Positions 31,661 through 38,881 of a stretch of 64,000 bases of DNA are shown one piece after another (position 1 is the first letter of the stretch; every line of letters starts with the position of its first letter). Under the pieces are notes generated by a model. It saw only the letters and a list, made by a program, of their open reading frames with translations, had not been told where the DNA came from and made no database searches. This DNA is from Mycolicibacterium agri (GTDB lineage: Bacteria > Actinomycetota > Actinomycetes > Mycobacteriales > Mycobacteriaceae), in NCBI RefSeq assembly GCF_002553505.1, contig NZ_PDCP01000015.1:49660-113659 (forward strand). The letters run 5' to 3'. The translations under genes were made by a program, and so were the position numbers.

Positions 31661-33174
31661 GGCGTGTGCGCGCGGCGCTGTGGGGGCTGCCGTTCATCGT
31701 TGCCGTCGCGGCGTATCTGGTGTTGCCCGGCGCGCTGCAGTGGCGCCATGCCGCCGCGCTGGCCGCTGCGCACCTGAACATCGTCGAGCAGGTCCAGACC
31801 GAGGTTGCGGCAAGCGATCCCGTCCTGGCGGCCCGCCTCGCCGCCGCCAGTACCAGCAGTCAGGCGCCGCCGATCGCGTTGACCTATCACGACATCGGCT
31901 ATCACGGCGACAAATACACCGTCACCCCTGAGGCGTTCGCCGCGCACATGCAACTCATCCACGACGCGGGATGGACCACGCTGACCAGTGCGCAGATCCG
32001 CGACTGGCTGCGCGGGACACCGCTTCCGCCGCACAGCGTGATGATCACATTTGACGACGGCGCCCGCGGCGTATGGAAGTATGCCGATCCGATTCTGGCC
32101 CGCCACAATCAACACGCCACGGCATTCGTCATCACCGGCTTCGTCGGCACCCACGCCCCGTACTACATGACGTGGGACGAGTTGACCCGGCTGCACGCCA
32201 GCGGGCGGTGGGACCTCGAGGCGCACACGCACCTCGGGCACGTGCAAGTCCCCGCCAGCGCCGAGGGCGAAAACAGACCGTTCCTGACCACGCTGCAGTA
32301 CCTGCCTGAACAGCGCCGGGTGGAGACCTCCCAGGAATACCGCGCGCGGGTCGAGGCCGACCTGAAAGAGTGCAAGAACCAGTTCGTCGTGCACGGTCTG
32401 CCCGAGCCGACGCTGTTCGCGTTCCCGTTCTCCGCTCATCAAGACGACGCCGAAAGTACCGAAATCCTCCAAGATCTCGTCACCTCGAACTACGCCGCGG
32501 GCATGCTCGACCAAGCCGACGCGGTCACCGTCACCACCAGCGATCATCAGTCGCAAGGCAATATCGCGCGGATGGACATGACCTACGATGTGACGCCGGA
32601 GATCCTCGCCGATCGGATGATCGCGGCCAGTCCGCTGGAACCCGCTGCCGCACAGCCGCTGTCGGACACCGGCGAGTGGATGACATCCGAACGACAGCCA
32701 GCCAGCGTCAACGTCGTCGACGGCAAGCTGATCCTCGACCCCGGCGCCGGCCGCGATCTTTCGTTGCAGTACGCGCGCTACCGAAGCTCGATGTGGGACA
32801 CCTACACCGTCTCGGCCGACATCGGCACCTTCACGCACTCGGCAGACGGCACCACGACGGGACTGACTGTGCTGGTGGGCGATTCGCGTCACGAAGTCCA
32901 GCTCAGCGTTAGCAGCCAGGCCTACCACATCAGCCAGGGGTACCGCTCCCCCGTCGTCGTCGCGGCAGGGCCGCTGCCGCCTGCGCCGTCCTACCACGCG
33001 GTGATAGCGGTGACCCCGGAGCAGGTGGTGGTCACGATCGACGACCAGACGGTTGCGACGGTGCCCGTACGGTCGGAGAAGCCGCACGCGACCGCGGGCG
33101 GAATCTCGGTCAGTGCGCACCGCAAGTACGCCGACAGCCCGGTGCCGGTCATCGCCAATCTCGAGATCGGTTGA
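31657..33174 (+). CDS. Membrane-anchored polysaccharide deacetylase (NodB/PgaB type) with C-terminal beta-sandwich
   Basis: A 505-residue extracytoplasmic enzyme, probably removing N-acetyl groups from the polymer made by the preceding synthase. One N-terminal helix (10-28) anchors it. The NodB domain (about 70-310) has TYHDIGYHG, the metal/catalytic TFDDG (131-135), EAHTHLGH with an H-x4-H pair (190, 195) as in PgaB/IcaB enzymes, and LFAFPFSAHQDD. From about 345 to 505 a separate all-beta domain follows, probably lectin-like. Translationally coupled to the synthase by a 4-nt overlap. Confidence 0.85.
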   Translation: MRRVRAALWGLPFIVAVAAYLVLPGALQWRHAAALAAAHLNIVEQVQTEVAASDPVLAARLAAASTSSQAPPIALTYHDIGYHGDKYTVTPEAFAAHMQLIHDAGWTTLTSAQIRDWLRGTPLPPHSVMITFDDGARGVWKYADPILARHNQHATAFVITGFVGTHAPYYMTWDELTRLHASGRWDLEAHTHLGHVQVPASAEGENRPFLTTLQYLPEQRRVETSQEYRARVEADLKECKNQFVVHGLPEPTLFAFPFSAHQDDAESTEILQDLVTSNYAAGMLDQADAVTVTTSDHQSQGNIARMDMTYDVTPEILADRMIAASPLEPAAAQPLSDTGEWMTSERQPASVNVVDGKLILDPGAGRDLSLQYARYRSSMWDTYTVSADIGTFTHSADGTTTGLTVLVGDSRHEVQLSVSSQAYHISQGYRSPVVVAAGPLPPAPSYHAVIAVTPEQVVVTIDDQTVATVPVRSEKPHATAGGISVSAHRKYADSPVPVIANLEIG

Positions 33175-33182
33175 CCTACCCC

Positions 33183-33188
33183 TACGAT
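33183..33188 (+). promoter_or_regulatory. Candidate -10 for the small gene at 33197
   Basis: TACGAT 8 nt before the GTG at 33197 with no Shine-Dalgarno site. Confidence 0.3.
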
Positions 33189-33196
33189 GGGCAATC

Positions 33197-33430
33197 GTGG
33201 AACCGGTGGAGATCAACGCCGGCGCCTGGTACCTGCGCGGAGTGCAGGCCGACACCGGCTATCGATGGGACGTCTGCGAGCCCATCACGGGTGAGGTGGT
33301 CGCCGCGGTGACGCTCGACCCCGCGACCGGTTTGATCGGCATGCAGGCGCAGCCCGGGCACGCCGAGGCCGCCCAGACCGCGGCGGATGCCGTGCGCAGA
33401 TTCGCCGACGCCGCGTTCGGCGACACCTAA
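33197..33430 (+). CDS. Small conserved-looking hypothetical protein
   Basis: A 77-residue protein: VEPVEINAGAWYLRGVQAD, then WDVCEPITGEVVAAVTLDP and a helical tail AAQTAADAVRRFADAAF. I recall a similar opening (EINAGxWYLR) and middle in small actinobacterial proteins labelled GNAT-like, but the acetyl-CoA loop is not visible, so no function is assigned. Codon use is typical of the region. It follows the deacetylase by 22 bp and its last 4 bp overlap the convergent nucleotidyltransferase gene. Confidence 0.55.
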   Translation: MEPVEINAGAWYLRGVQADTGYRWDVCEPITGEVVAAVTLDPATGLIGMQAQPGHAEAAQTAADAVRRFADAAFGDT

Positions 33431-33966
33431 CGTTCGTCGATATCGCGTCCGGTCGCCAGGTCCGCGCAGTCCACGCTGACGACGTCGGTGCGGGCGGCCA
33501 GGAAGGACCGTGCTCCTTCGTCGCCGTGCAGCGTGTCGAGCAACCGCGACCAGTACTTGCGCGCGATGACGACGGGATGGCCCGGCCGGTCGCCGAAGCG
33601 GGCGCGCGCCAAACCCGACGCCGACGCGCGGGCCGCGTCGAGCACCCGCGAGACGACGGCCGCGTCGATGTCGGGGGTGTCGACAGTGTGCAGAACGGCG
33701 TACTGCGCCGGGCCCGGCTGCAGCGCCGTGATGCCCGCGCGCACCGAGGCGCTCATTCCGTCGGCCCAGTCACTAGCCACCACCGCGCGGGCAGGTGGTG
33801 GCACATCGACGAGCGCGGCGCCGAGCACCACCACGACGTCGTCGCACCCGCCGCCGTGTAGCGCGCCCACCGCCGATGAAAGCCACCGCCCCTCGTCGGC
33901 GAGAACCTTCGGCATTCCATAGCGAATGCCCGCGCCCGCAGCGAGCACGACTCCGCCGATCGACAT
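33427..33966 (-). CDS. MobA/MocA-like nucleotidyltransferase
   Basis: A 179-residue protein of the molybdenum-cofactor nucleotidyltransferase superfamily: VLAAGAGIRYGMPKVLADEGRWL is the (L)AAGxGxRxGxPK nucleotide loop, then DDVVVVLG, VASDWADGMSASVRAGITAL and VDTPDIDAAVV (DxPD metal site), and RFGDRPGHPVVI. MocA-type members transfer CMP to molybdopterin. No molybdoenzyme gene is nearby. ATG at 33966 starts the fold; an ATG at 33975 is equally possible, and neither has a ribosome-binding site. Confidence 0.75.
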   Translation of the reverse strand: MSIGGVVLAAGAGIRYGMPKVLADEGRWLSSAVGALHGGGCDDVVVVLGAALVDVPPPARAVVASDWADGMSASVRAGITALQPGPAQYAVLHTVDTPDIDAAVVSRVLDAARASASGLARARFGDRPGHPVVIARKYWSRLLDTLHGDEGARSFLAARTDVVSVDCADLATGRDIDER

Positions 33967-34257
33967 GTCGACCATTGTTACCGATTGCGCAATTCGGCTG
34001 TGTTTGGTTCGCATTCAGGATTTTTCATGTTTCTGATGAATACGCCGGGCTGACCGGGCTTTCTAAGAATTGTCGAAACCGATTGAGGAACGGACGCCGG
34101 TGGGCGTAGGGTCAAGTCAGGTTGAGTTCACAGCCACGGGCTACGTCATCGACGTGTAGGACGAAGAACTCCCTGCACCGATGGGCTTTGAGGACCCAGG
34201 GCCTGAACTTTTGACGTGACCACAGTCCGAAAGATTTCGACTGATGGAGTCACAGAC

Positions 34258-34701
34258 ATGTCCACTGCATTTAGGACCCCTCGCCCTGTTGACCGCAGGC
34301 AGAACCACACCGCAGCGTTTTCGACACGGTGGCCGCAACCCTCGCTGGCCGTGATCACCGCAATCGGCGACTTAGACGCGTCGAACGCGGCCGAATTCGT
34401 CGACTATGCACTGCAAGACGTGGAGCGGACCAAGCGCTTGACCCTCGACCTGACCGGCGTCGATTTCTTTGCCACCGCGGGCTTTTCCGCTCTACACACG
34501 CTCAACGTTCGATGCGCGAGCGCGGGGGTGCAGTGGGTTTTGGTGCCCAGCAACGCGGTTCGCCGTCTGATGCAGATCTGCGATCCGGATTCCACGCTGC
34601 CCGTCGCCAACACGATGTCCGCGGCGCTGAGACTGCTTGCGGCTGATCAGCGTCGGCTACTGAAGTTGGTCACGGAGCCGAGCGAGGGACTTGGCGAGTA
34701 G
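34258..34701 (+). CDS. STAS-domain anti-anti-sigma-like protein lacking the phospho-Ser
   Basis: A 147-residue SpoIIAA/RsbV-like protein next to sigF. The STAS core is LAVITAIGDLDASNAAEFVDYAL, then RLTLDLTGVDFFATAGFSALHTL. In SpoIIAA the loop is MDSSG with the second Ser phosphorylated by the anti-sigma kinase; here it is A72-T73-A74-G75, so the acceptor position is Ala. It may be permanently active, use Thr73, or be redox-regulated. ATG at 34258 has GGAG upstream. The last 45 bp overlap the convergent sigF end. It is absent here in the remembered M. tuberculosis order. Confidence 0.82.
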   Translation: MSTAFRTPRPVDRRQNHTAAFSTRWPQPSLAVITAIGDLDASNAAEFVDYALQDVERTKRLTLDLTGVDFFATAGFSALHTLNVRCASAGVQWVLVPSNAVRRLMQICDPDSTLPVANTMSAALRLLAADQRRLLKLVTEPSEGLGE

Positions 34702-35451
34702 CCGCGACACGTGCATCTGTGAGATGCCGACGCGTTCGGCGATCTGCGTCTGGGTCAGCGACTCGAAGAACCGCAGCAGCAGCACGGTGCGCTCCCGCTC
34801 AGGCAGCGACTCTAACAACGGCCGCAGGGCTTCCCGGTTCTCGATCTGGTCCAGGCTGGTGTCGACGTCACCCAAGGTGTCGGCGATCGCAGGCGCGTCC
34901 TCGTTGCCGCTGCCGCTGCCGCCGCTGTCGATGGAGAGCGTGTTGTACGAGCTGCCGGCGATGAGCCCCTCGACGACCTCGTCGCGGTCCATGCCGAGTT
35001 CGGCGGCCAGTTCCGACGCCGTCGGCGCGCGGCCCAGCCGCTGAGAAAGCTCGGCGGTGGCCGCCCCGAGCCGCAGGTGCAGTTCCTTGAGGCGCCGCGG
35101 CACCTTGACCGACCAGCTGTTGTCGCGGAAGTGTCTGCGGACTTCGCCCATGATCGTGGGCACCGCGAACGACACGAAGTCCGAGCCGGCGTCGACGTCG
35201 AATCGGATCACCGCGTTGACCAGACCCACGCGGGCCACCTGCACAAGGTCGTCGCGCGGCTCACCGCGGCCGTCGAACCGGCGGGCGATGTGGTCTGCCA
35301 AGGGCAGGCAGCGTTCGACGATGCGGTCGCGCTGCCTGCTGAACTTCGGTGAGCCTTCGGGCAACCCCTGTAACTCGCGGAACATGCCAGCGACATCCGC
35401 GTATTCGGAGGTCGGCCGTGACGACGAAGCCTGGGATGACTGCCGAGTCAC
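34657..35451 (-). CDS. sigF: Alternative sigma factor SigF
   Basis: A 264-residue SigB/SigF-group sigma factor controlling general stress, stationary phase and, in fast growers, pigment genes. Region 2 is seen in DDLVQVARVGLVNAVIRFDVDAGSDFVSFAVPTIMGEVRRHFRD, region 3 in RLGRAPTASELAAELGMD, and region 4 ends with LTQTQIAERVGISQMHVSRLLAKSL, the -35 recognition helix-turn-helix. The GTG start overlaps the rsbW stop as GTGA. This tight rsbW-sigF unit equals Rv3287c-Rv3286c. Confidence 0.95.
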   Translation of the reverse strand: MTRQSSQASSSRPTSEYADVAGMFRELQGLPEGSPKFSRQRDRIVERCLPLADHIARRFDGRGEPRDDLVQVARVGLVNAVIRFDVDAGSDFVSFAVPTIMGEVRRHFRDNSWSVKVPRRLKELHLRLGAATAELSQRLGRAPTASELAAELGMDRDEVVEGLIAGSSYNTLSIDSGGSGSGNEDAPAIADTLGDVDTSLDQIENREALRPLLESLPERERTVLLLRFFESLTQTQIAERVGISQMHVSRLLAKSLARLRDQLQ

Positions 35452-35882
35452 CGCAGCGAACTCGCTCTCCTCGTCGTCATTGAGATCCCGAATATGTGGC
35501 CCTCTTCGGCGGCTTGGCCGTCCTGGAACGTCTTCACCTCATCGGTCAGCGAACTCAGCACATGCCAGCTGAAGCTGCCGGGCGTCAGGATGTCGTGACT
35601 CTTGCAGGTCGTCGACGCCTCCACCACGACTTCCGTTTCGCGTGGATCCACGACCAGCACCAGAACCGAGTCCGGCATGGCCGAACGGATCAGCCGCGTG
35701 CATGCCTCGTCGACAGCCAGCCGCAGGTCGGAGACGGCGTCGAAGTCGAGATCTTCGAACGTGCCGATCGCGGCGACGACGGTGCGCACCACCGCCAGGT
35801 TCTCCAAGTGGGCGGAGACCCGTATCTCAATGGAACGGTCACCGCGCTGGTGTCCGTTCTCGTTATTCTCGACGTCGGCCAT
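35448..35882 (-). CDS. rsbW: Anti-sigma-F factor RsbW/UsfX
   Basis: A 144-residue HATPase-fold anti-sigma factor that should hold SigF inactive. The sequence IRVSAHLENLAVVRTVVAAIGTFEDLDFDAVSDLRLAVDEACTRLI is very close to Rv3287c as remembered. In the N-box the usual Asn after EAC-T is Arg (DEACTRLI), as also in M. tuberculosis from memory, which may weaken ATP binding or kinase action. ATG with GGGAGG 5 nt upstream. The gap upstream is shared with a divergent small membrane peptide. Confidence 0.92.
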   Translation of the reverse strand: MADVENNENGHQRGDRSIEIRVSAHLENLAVVRTVVAAIGTFEDLDFDAVSDLRLAVDEACTRLIRSAMPDSVLVLVVDPRETEVVVEASTTCKSHDILTPGSFSWHVLSSLTDEVKTFQDGQAAEEGHIFGISMTTRRASSLR

Positions 35883-35962
35883 GTGACCTCCCGGCAATGT
35901 CGACCCGACACTACTCCAAGTGGTGTGCCAGCTAACCATCGGCACTCCTGCGAGCGGCCCGC

Positions 35963-35988
35963 GTGTGGGGCCCCCACCGGCCGGGTAT
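35963..35988 (+). promoter_or_regulatory. SigF/SigB-type promoter candidate
   Basis: GTGT, a 16-nt spacer, then GGGTAT, ending 9 nt before the ATG at 35998. The -10 is a perfect GGGTAT; the -35 has one change from GTTT. Confidence 0.4.
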
Positions 35989-35997
35989 CACACCACA

Positions 35998-36132
35998 ATG
36001 AACGACCTCCAGCGACCGCACACCGTGCGGCGCATCGTGGTCACCGCGGGCGTCGTACTCGCCGCACTGATTGTGGCTGTGGCGGCGGTGTACGCGGTGG
36101 CGTTTCTCATCCTTGCGCCCTTGATGCAGTGA
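35998..36132 (+). CDS. Small single-helix membrane protein
   Basis: A 44-residue peptide: a basic N-terminus (MNDLQRPHTVRR) and one hydrophobic helix of about 25 residues (IVVTAGVVLAALIVAVAAVY...). No ribosome-binding site; a GGGTAT hexamer lies 9 nt upstream. It is divergent from rsbW-sigF, 115 bp away. No family is recognised. A SigF-driven membrane micro-protein is the simplest reading, but it could also be a non-coding stretch. Confidence 0.5.
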   Translation: MNDLQRPHTVRRIVVTAGVVLAALIVAVAAVYAVAFLILAPLMQ

Positions 36133-36190
36133 CATCGATGACATCGCTGTCTGATACCCACCTCGGGCGAATCTGTAACGGCAGGTGTGC

Positions 36191-37201
36191 ATGCGTCTTC
36201 GCCGAAGCGAAGTGAGCGGGCCCGGCCTCCGGCGGGTCCGGCGCGGCCGCGGCTTCTCCTACCACGATCAAGATGGCAAGGCGATCACCGATGACGCCAC
36301 CCTGGCGCGTATCACGGATCTGGTCATCCCGCCGGCGTGGAAGAACGTGTGGATCTGCCCGTATCCGAACGGCCACATCCAGGCCCTCGGCACCGACGCG
36401 GCAGGCAGGCGCCAGTACCTCTACCACCAGAAGTGGCAGGAGGAACGCAGCGAGGAGAAGTTCGACCGCGTGCTGGAGATGTCCAAGGCGCTGCCTGAGA
36501 TGCGCGCCCATATCGCCGCCGATATGCGGCGCCGCAAGCTGGACCGCGACCGCGTGCTGGCCGTCGCGCTGCAGCTGCTCGATCTCGGCTACTTCCGGGC
36601 GGGCGGCGAGCAGTACGCCGAGGAGAACGAGTCGTTCGGGATCGCGACGCTGCTGTGCGAGCACGTGACGGTGCAGAAGCAGGCCGTCGAGTTCGACTTC
36701 CCGGCCAAGAGCGGTGTGCGGCGCACCCTGCTCATCGAGGACGCCGACGTGGTGCGTTCGGTCCGCTCACTGCTGCGTCGCCCCGAGCGCACCGAGCGAC
36801 TGCTGGTGTGCCGGAACGCGACGGGCTGGGTCGACCTGCGCGCCGACGATCTCAACGCCCGGTTCAAGGAACTCGTAGGCGACGAGTACACCGTCAAGGA
36901 CCTGAGGACGTGGCACGGCACGGTGCTGGCGGCCGCGTCGTTCGTCGACGCCGACCCTCCGGTGAACAAGACAGTGATCAAGCGCGTGGTCGCGGCCGTC
37001 ATGAAGGAGGTGGCCGAGGAACTCGGCAACACTGCGGCCTTCGCGCGCGGCTCCTACGTCGACCCGCGGGTGGTCGAGGGCTACCAGAAAGGCATGACCA
37101 TCGCCGCCGCGGTCCGCCGCGCCAACCGCGTCAAGCGTGTTGTCGAGCGGCAGGCCGTATTGGAGAGCGGCACCGCGCGACTGATCCGCAAGGTGCGCTA
37201 G
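36191..37201 (+). CDS. DNA topoisomerase IB (poxvirus-like)
   Basis: Relaxes supercoils through a 3'-phosphotyrosine. The 336-residue protein begins with the bacterial TopIB N-domain GFSYHDQDGKAITDDATLARITDLVIPPAWKNVWICPYPNGHIQA. The catalytic domain shows GGEQYAEENESFGIATL (first Arg region), KDLRTWHGTVLAA (Arg/His), and SYVDPRVVEGY with the nucleophile Tyr at 289. ATG at 36191 is preceded by GGCAGG; a GTG two codons upstream is less likely. The stop overlaps the convergent GT4 stop in a shared CTAG. I do not recall this enzyme in M. tuberculosis. Confidence 0.9.
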   Translation: MRLRRSEVSGPGLRRVRRGRGFSYHDQDGKAITDDATLARITDLVIPPAWKNVWICPYPNGHIQALGTDAAGRRQYLYHQKWQEERSEEKFDRVLEMSKALPEMRAHIAADMRRRKLDRDRVLAVALQLLDLGYFRAGGEQYAEENESFGIATLLCEHVTVQKQAVEFDFPAKSGVRRTLLIEDADVVRSVRSLLRRPERTERLLVCRNATGWVDLRADDLNARFKELVGDEYTVKDLRTWHGTVLAAASFVDADPPVNKTVIKRVVAAVMKEVAEELGNTAAFARGSYVDPRVVEGYQKGMTIAAAVRRANRVKRVVERQAVLESGTARLIRKVR

Positions 37202-38445
37202 TTCTTCTGCCGCGAAACGGAATCCGCGCAGGCGCTCACTCGCACTTTCTCTGCGCGGATTCCGTCTCGCGACGGGGCTAGTGGCTTGTCGGGACAGAGC
37301 TTCTCGTAGATGCGGGCGGTGTCGGAGGCGACGCGGTCCCAGGTATATCGCGCGCATACCCTGTCGCGTCCGGCAAGGCCCAGGCTCTGCCGCAAGAACG
37401 CGTCACGGAGCAACGGCTTGATCGCATCGGCGATGTCGCGCGGACTGCGCGGTGGAATCAGCTTGCCGGTCACGTCGTGCACGACGGTGTCCAGCATGCC
37501 GCCGACGGCCGAGGCCACCACGGGCACACCGCACGCCATGCCTTCGAGCGCGACTACGCCGGACGCCTCATACCAGGGTGTGCAGGCGACGATGTCGGCC
37601 GACCGCAGGAGCGCGGGCATGTCCTGTTGGGCCACCGGGCCGGGCAGGCGCACCCGCCGCGCGACGCCGAGTTCGGCGGCTAGCGCCCGCAGGCGGCGGG
37701 CCTCGGGGTCGGCGTCTAGTTCCGACGCATCAATGCCGCCGACGATGACGAGCTCGGCGCTCGGAATGTGCGGCATCGCCCGAATGAGGTCATCGAATCC
37801 CTTGTGCGGCAGGGGTTTTCCCACGGCGACGATGCGGTGCTTGGCTTTCTTTGCCGTCATAGGTCCATCCGGCGTGAATCGCTTCTCGTCGACGCCGCAT
37901 GGCACCACCGAGATCCGCGCGCGGGAACGGCCAAGGCGCATCAACTCGAGTTGTTCTTCGGTGCAGGTGGCCGCGACCCACGCCGCTCCGCGCGCAACCG
38001 CGGCCTCCAGCCGCAGTCGATGCTGCGGACTGGCATCGATGCCGCCGCGGTGACGTTTCTTGACCACACCGAGCTCATGGAAGGTCTGCACCGCGGGCAG
38101 GCCGAGGTGACGAGCCGCCAACTGAGTAGCGATGCCCGACGTCCAGTAGTGGGCGTGCGCTACATCCGGCCGGTCGGATTCCCACCGGGTATCCAGGTAT
38201 CGGGCAAACGGACCCATGTGCGCGAGCCGTTCGTCCTCGGGTAGGTGCTCGGGCGGCCCGGCGGGCACATACACCACGGTGTATCCGCGTGGCGTCGCCA
38301 TCTGCTCCGGTAGATCCGGGTCGTCGCGGCGGGTGTACACCGTCACCTCGTGGCCGTGGCGCGCCAGTGCCGCCGACAGCTCCGCGACGTGGATACCATC
38401 CGTATCCGCGCCGCTCGCCTGCTCGGAGACCATGGCGATCTTCAC
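37198..38445 (-). CDS. GT4-family glycosyltransferase
   Basis: A 415-residue GT-B enzyme. N-terminal domain: MVSEQASGADTDGIHVAELSAALARHGHEVTVYTRR, then DVAHAHYWTSGIATQLAARH. C-terminal GT4 domain: VPCGVDEKRFTPDGP, IVAVGKPLPHKGFDDLIRAM, and the nucleotide-binding EASGVVALEGMACGVPVVAS (E-x7-E). Donor and acceptor are unknown. GTG start. The last 23 codons (from about 37271 to 37201) are encoded by a long inverted repeat, so the natural C-terminus was probably shorter. A SigF-type promoter candidate lies 36 nt upstream. Confidence 0.85.
   Translation of the reverse strand: MKIAMVSEQASGADTDGIHVAELSAALARHGHEVTVYTRRDDPDLPEQMATPRGYTVVYVPAGPPEHLPEDERLAHMGPFARYLDTRWESDRPDVAHAHYWTSGIATQLAARHLGLPAVQTFHELGVVKKRHRGGIDASPQHRLRLEAAVARGAAWVAATCTEEQLELMRLGRSRARISVVPCGVDEKRFTPDGPMTAKKAKHRIVAVGKPLPHKGFDDLIRAMPHIPSAELVIVGGIDASELDADPEARRLRALAAELGVARRVRLPGPVAQQDMPALLRSADIVACTPWYEASGVVALEGMACGVPVVASAVGGMLDTVVHDVTGKLIPPRSPRDIADAIKPLLRDAFLRQSLGLAGRDRVCARYTWDRVASDTARIYEKLCPDKPLAPSRDGIRAEKVRVSACADSVSRQKN
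37211..37271. repeat. Long inverted repeat at the convergent ends of topIB and GT4
   Basis: Left arm 37211-37231 and right arm 37251-37271 are 21 bp each and pair with a single mismatch around a 19-nt loop. The core is CGGAATCCGCGCAG and its complement. It lies just after the topoisomerase stop and inside the end of the GT4 frame. It may act as a two-way terminator or be a dispersed palindromic element; a related GCGCGGATTC core recurs at 62.6 kb. Confidence 0.8.
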
Positions 38446-38481
38446 TGCGCCGCCTGTATGTGGACAGCCACCTCAGTCGCC

Positions 38482-38507
38482 TTGCCCGCAGGTGGCTGAG
38501 GGTAAAC
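38482..38507 (-). promoter_or_regulatory. SigF/SigB-type promoter candidate for the GT4 gene
   Basis: Minus strand: GTTT, 16-nt spacer, GGGCAA, ending 36 nt before the GTG at 38445. The -35 is perfect; the -10 differs from GGGTAT at two positions. Confidence 0.35.
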
Positions 38508-38571
38508 GTGGTGCGGACGAGTGTTCGCAATGTGACCTTGAAGTGCTTCGTATTGCGGATGCGTGGGCACA

Positions 38572-38597
38572 GGTTGCGATTCGCTGGCAACGGGTAC
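38572..38597 (+). promoter_or_regulatory. SigF/SigB-type promoter candidate for the acidic protein
   Basis: GGTT, 16-nt spacer, GGGTAC, ending 9 nt before the ATG at 38607. No Shine-Dalgarno site follows, so the transcript would be almost leaderless. Confidence 0.45.
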
Positions 38598-38606
38598 TCG
38601 GCGGCC

Positions 38607-38804
38607 ATGCCAACCGATGCCCCGTTCGACGAAGTACCCGTCGCCGACGCCGTCGAGCAGCAGCAGGACACCGCCGAACCTGTGCCCGACGAGGAAGCCG
38701 CTGTTACGCCACCGGCCAATGTGCCGCTCGAGGCGCCCGACGCTGACTGGCAGGAGCAGCTCGAAGAAGTCGTCGACGATCCCGACGAGAGAAGCAATGA
38801 CTGA
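38607..38804 (+). CDS. Small acidic, probably disordered protein
   Basis: A 65-residue protein rich in Asp, Glu, Pro and Val (MPTDAPFDEVPVADAVEQQQ, ending EEVVDDPDERSND). No fold or family is recognised, though I believe similar short proteins occur in other mycobacteria. Predicted soluble. The ATG lies 9 nt after a GGGTAC hexamer, suggesting stress expression. 77 bp separate it from the NRAMP operon. Function unknown. Confidence 0.6.
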   Translation: MPTDAPFDEVPVADAVEQQQDTAEPVPDEEAAVTPPANVPLEAPDADWQEQLEEVVDDPDERSND

Positions 38805-38881
38805 GCCCTCTAGGCGCAACCTGTCGCCCTACGACGGGGAGCGGCTCGCCCCGGTTGGGGGCAAGACGCTTCCGGGCTGAT

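Noticed and set aside
27107..33174. Treating the whole exopolysaccharide region as a prophage or transposon insertion
   Set aside because: No integrase, transposase, direct repeat or tRNA target is visible; only the AT-rich gap suggests transfer.
35889..35945. SigF autoregulatory promoter before rsbW
   Set aside because: A minus-strand GGTT is followed 16 nt later by GGAGTA, which is too far from GGGTAT to call.
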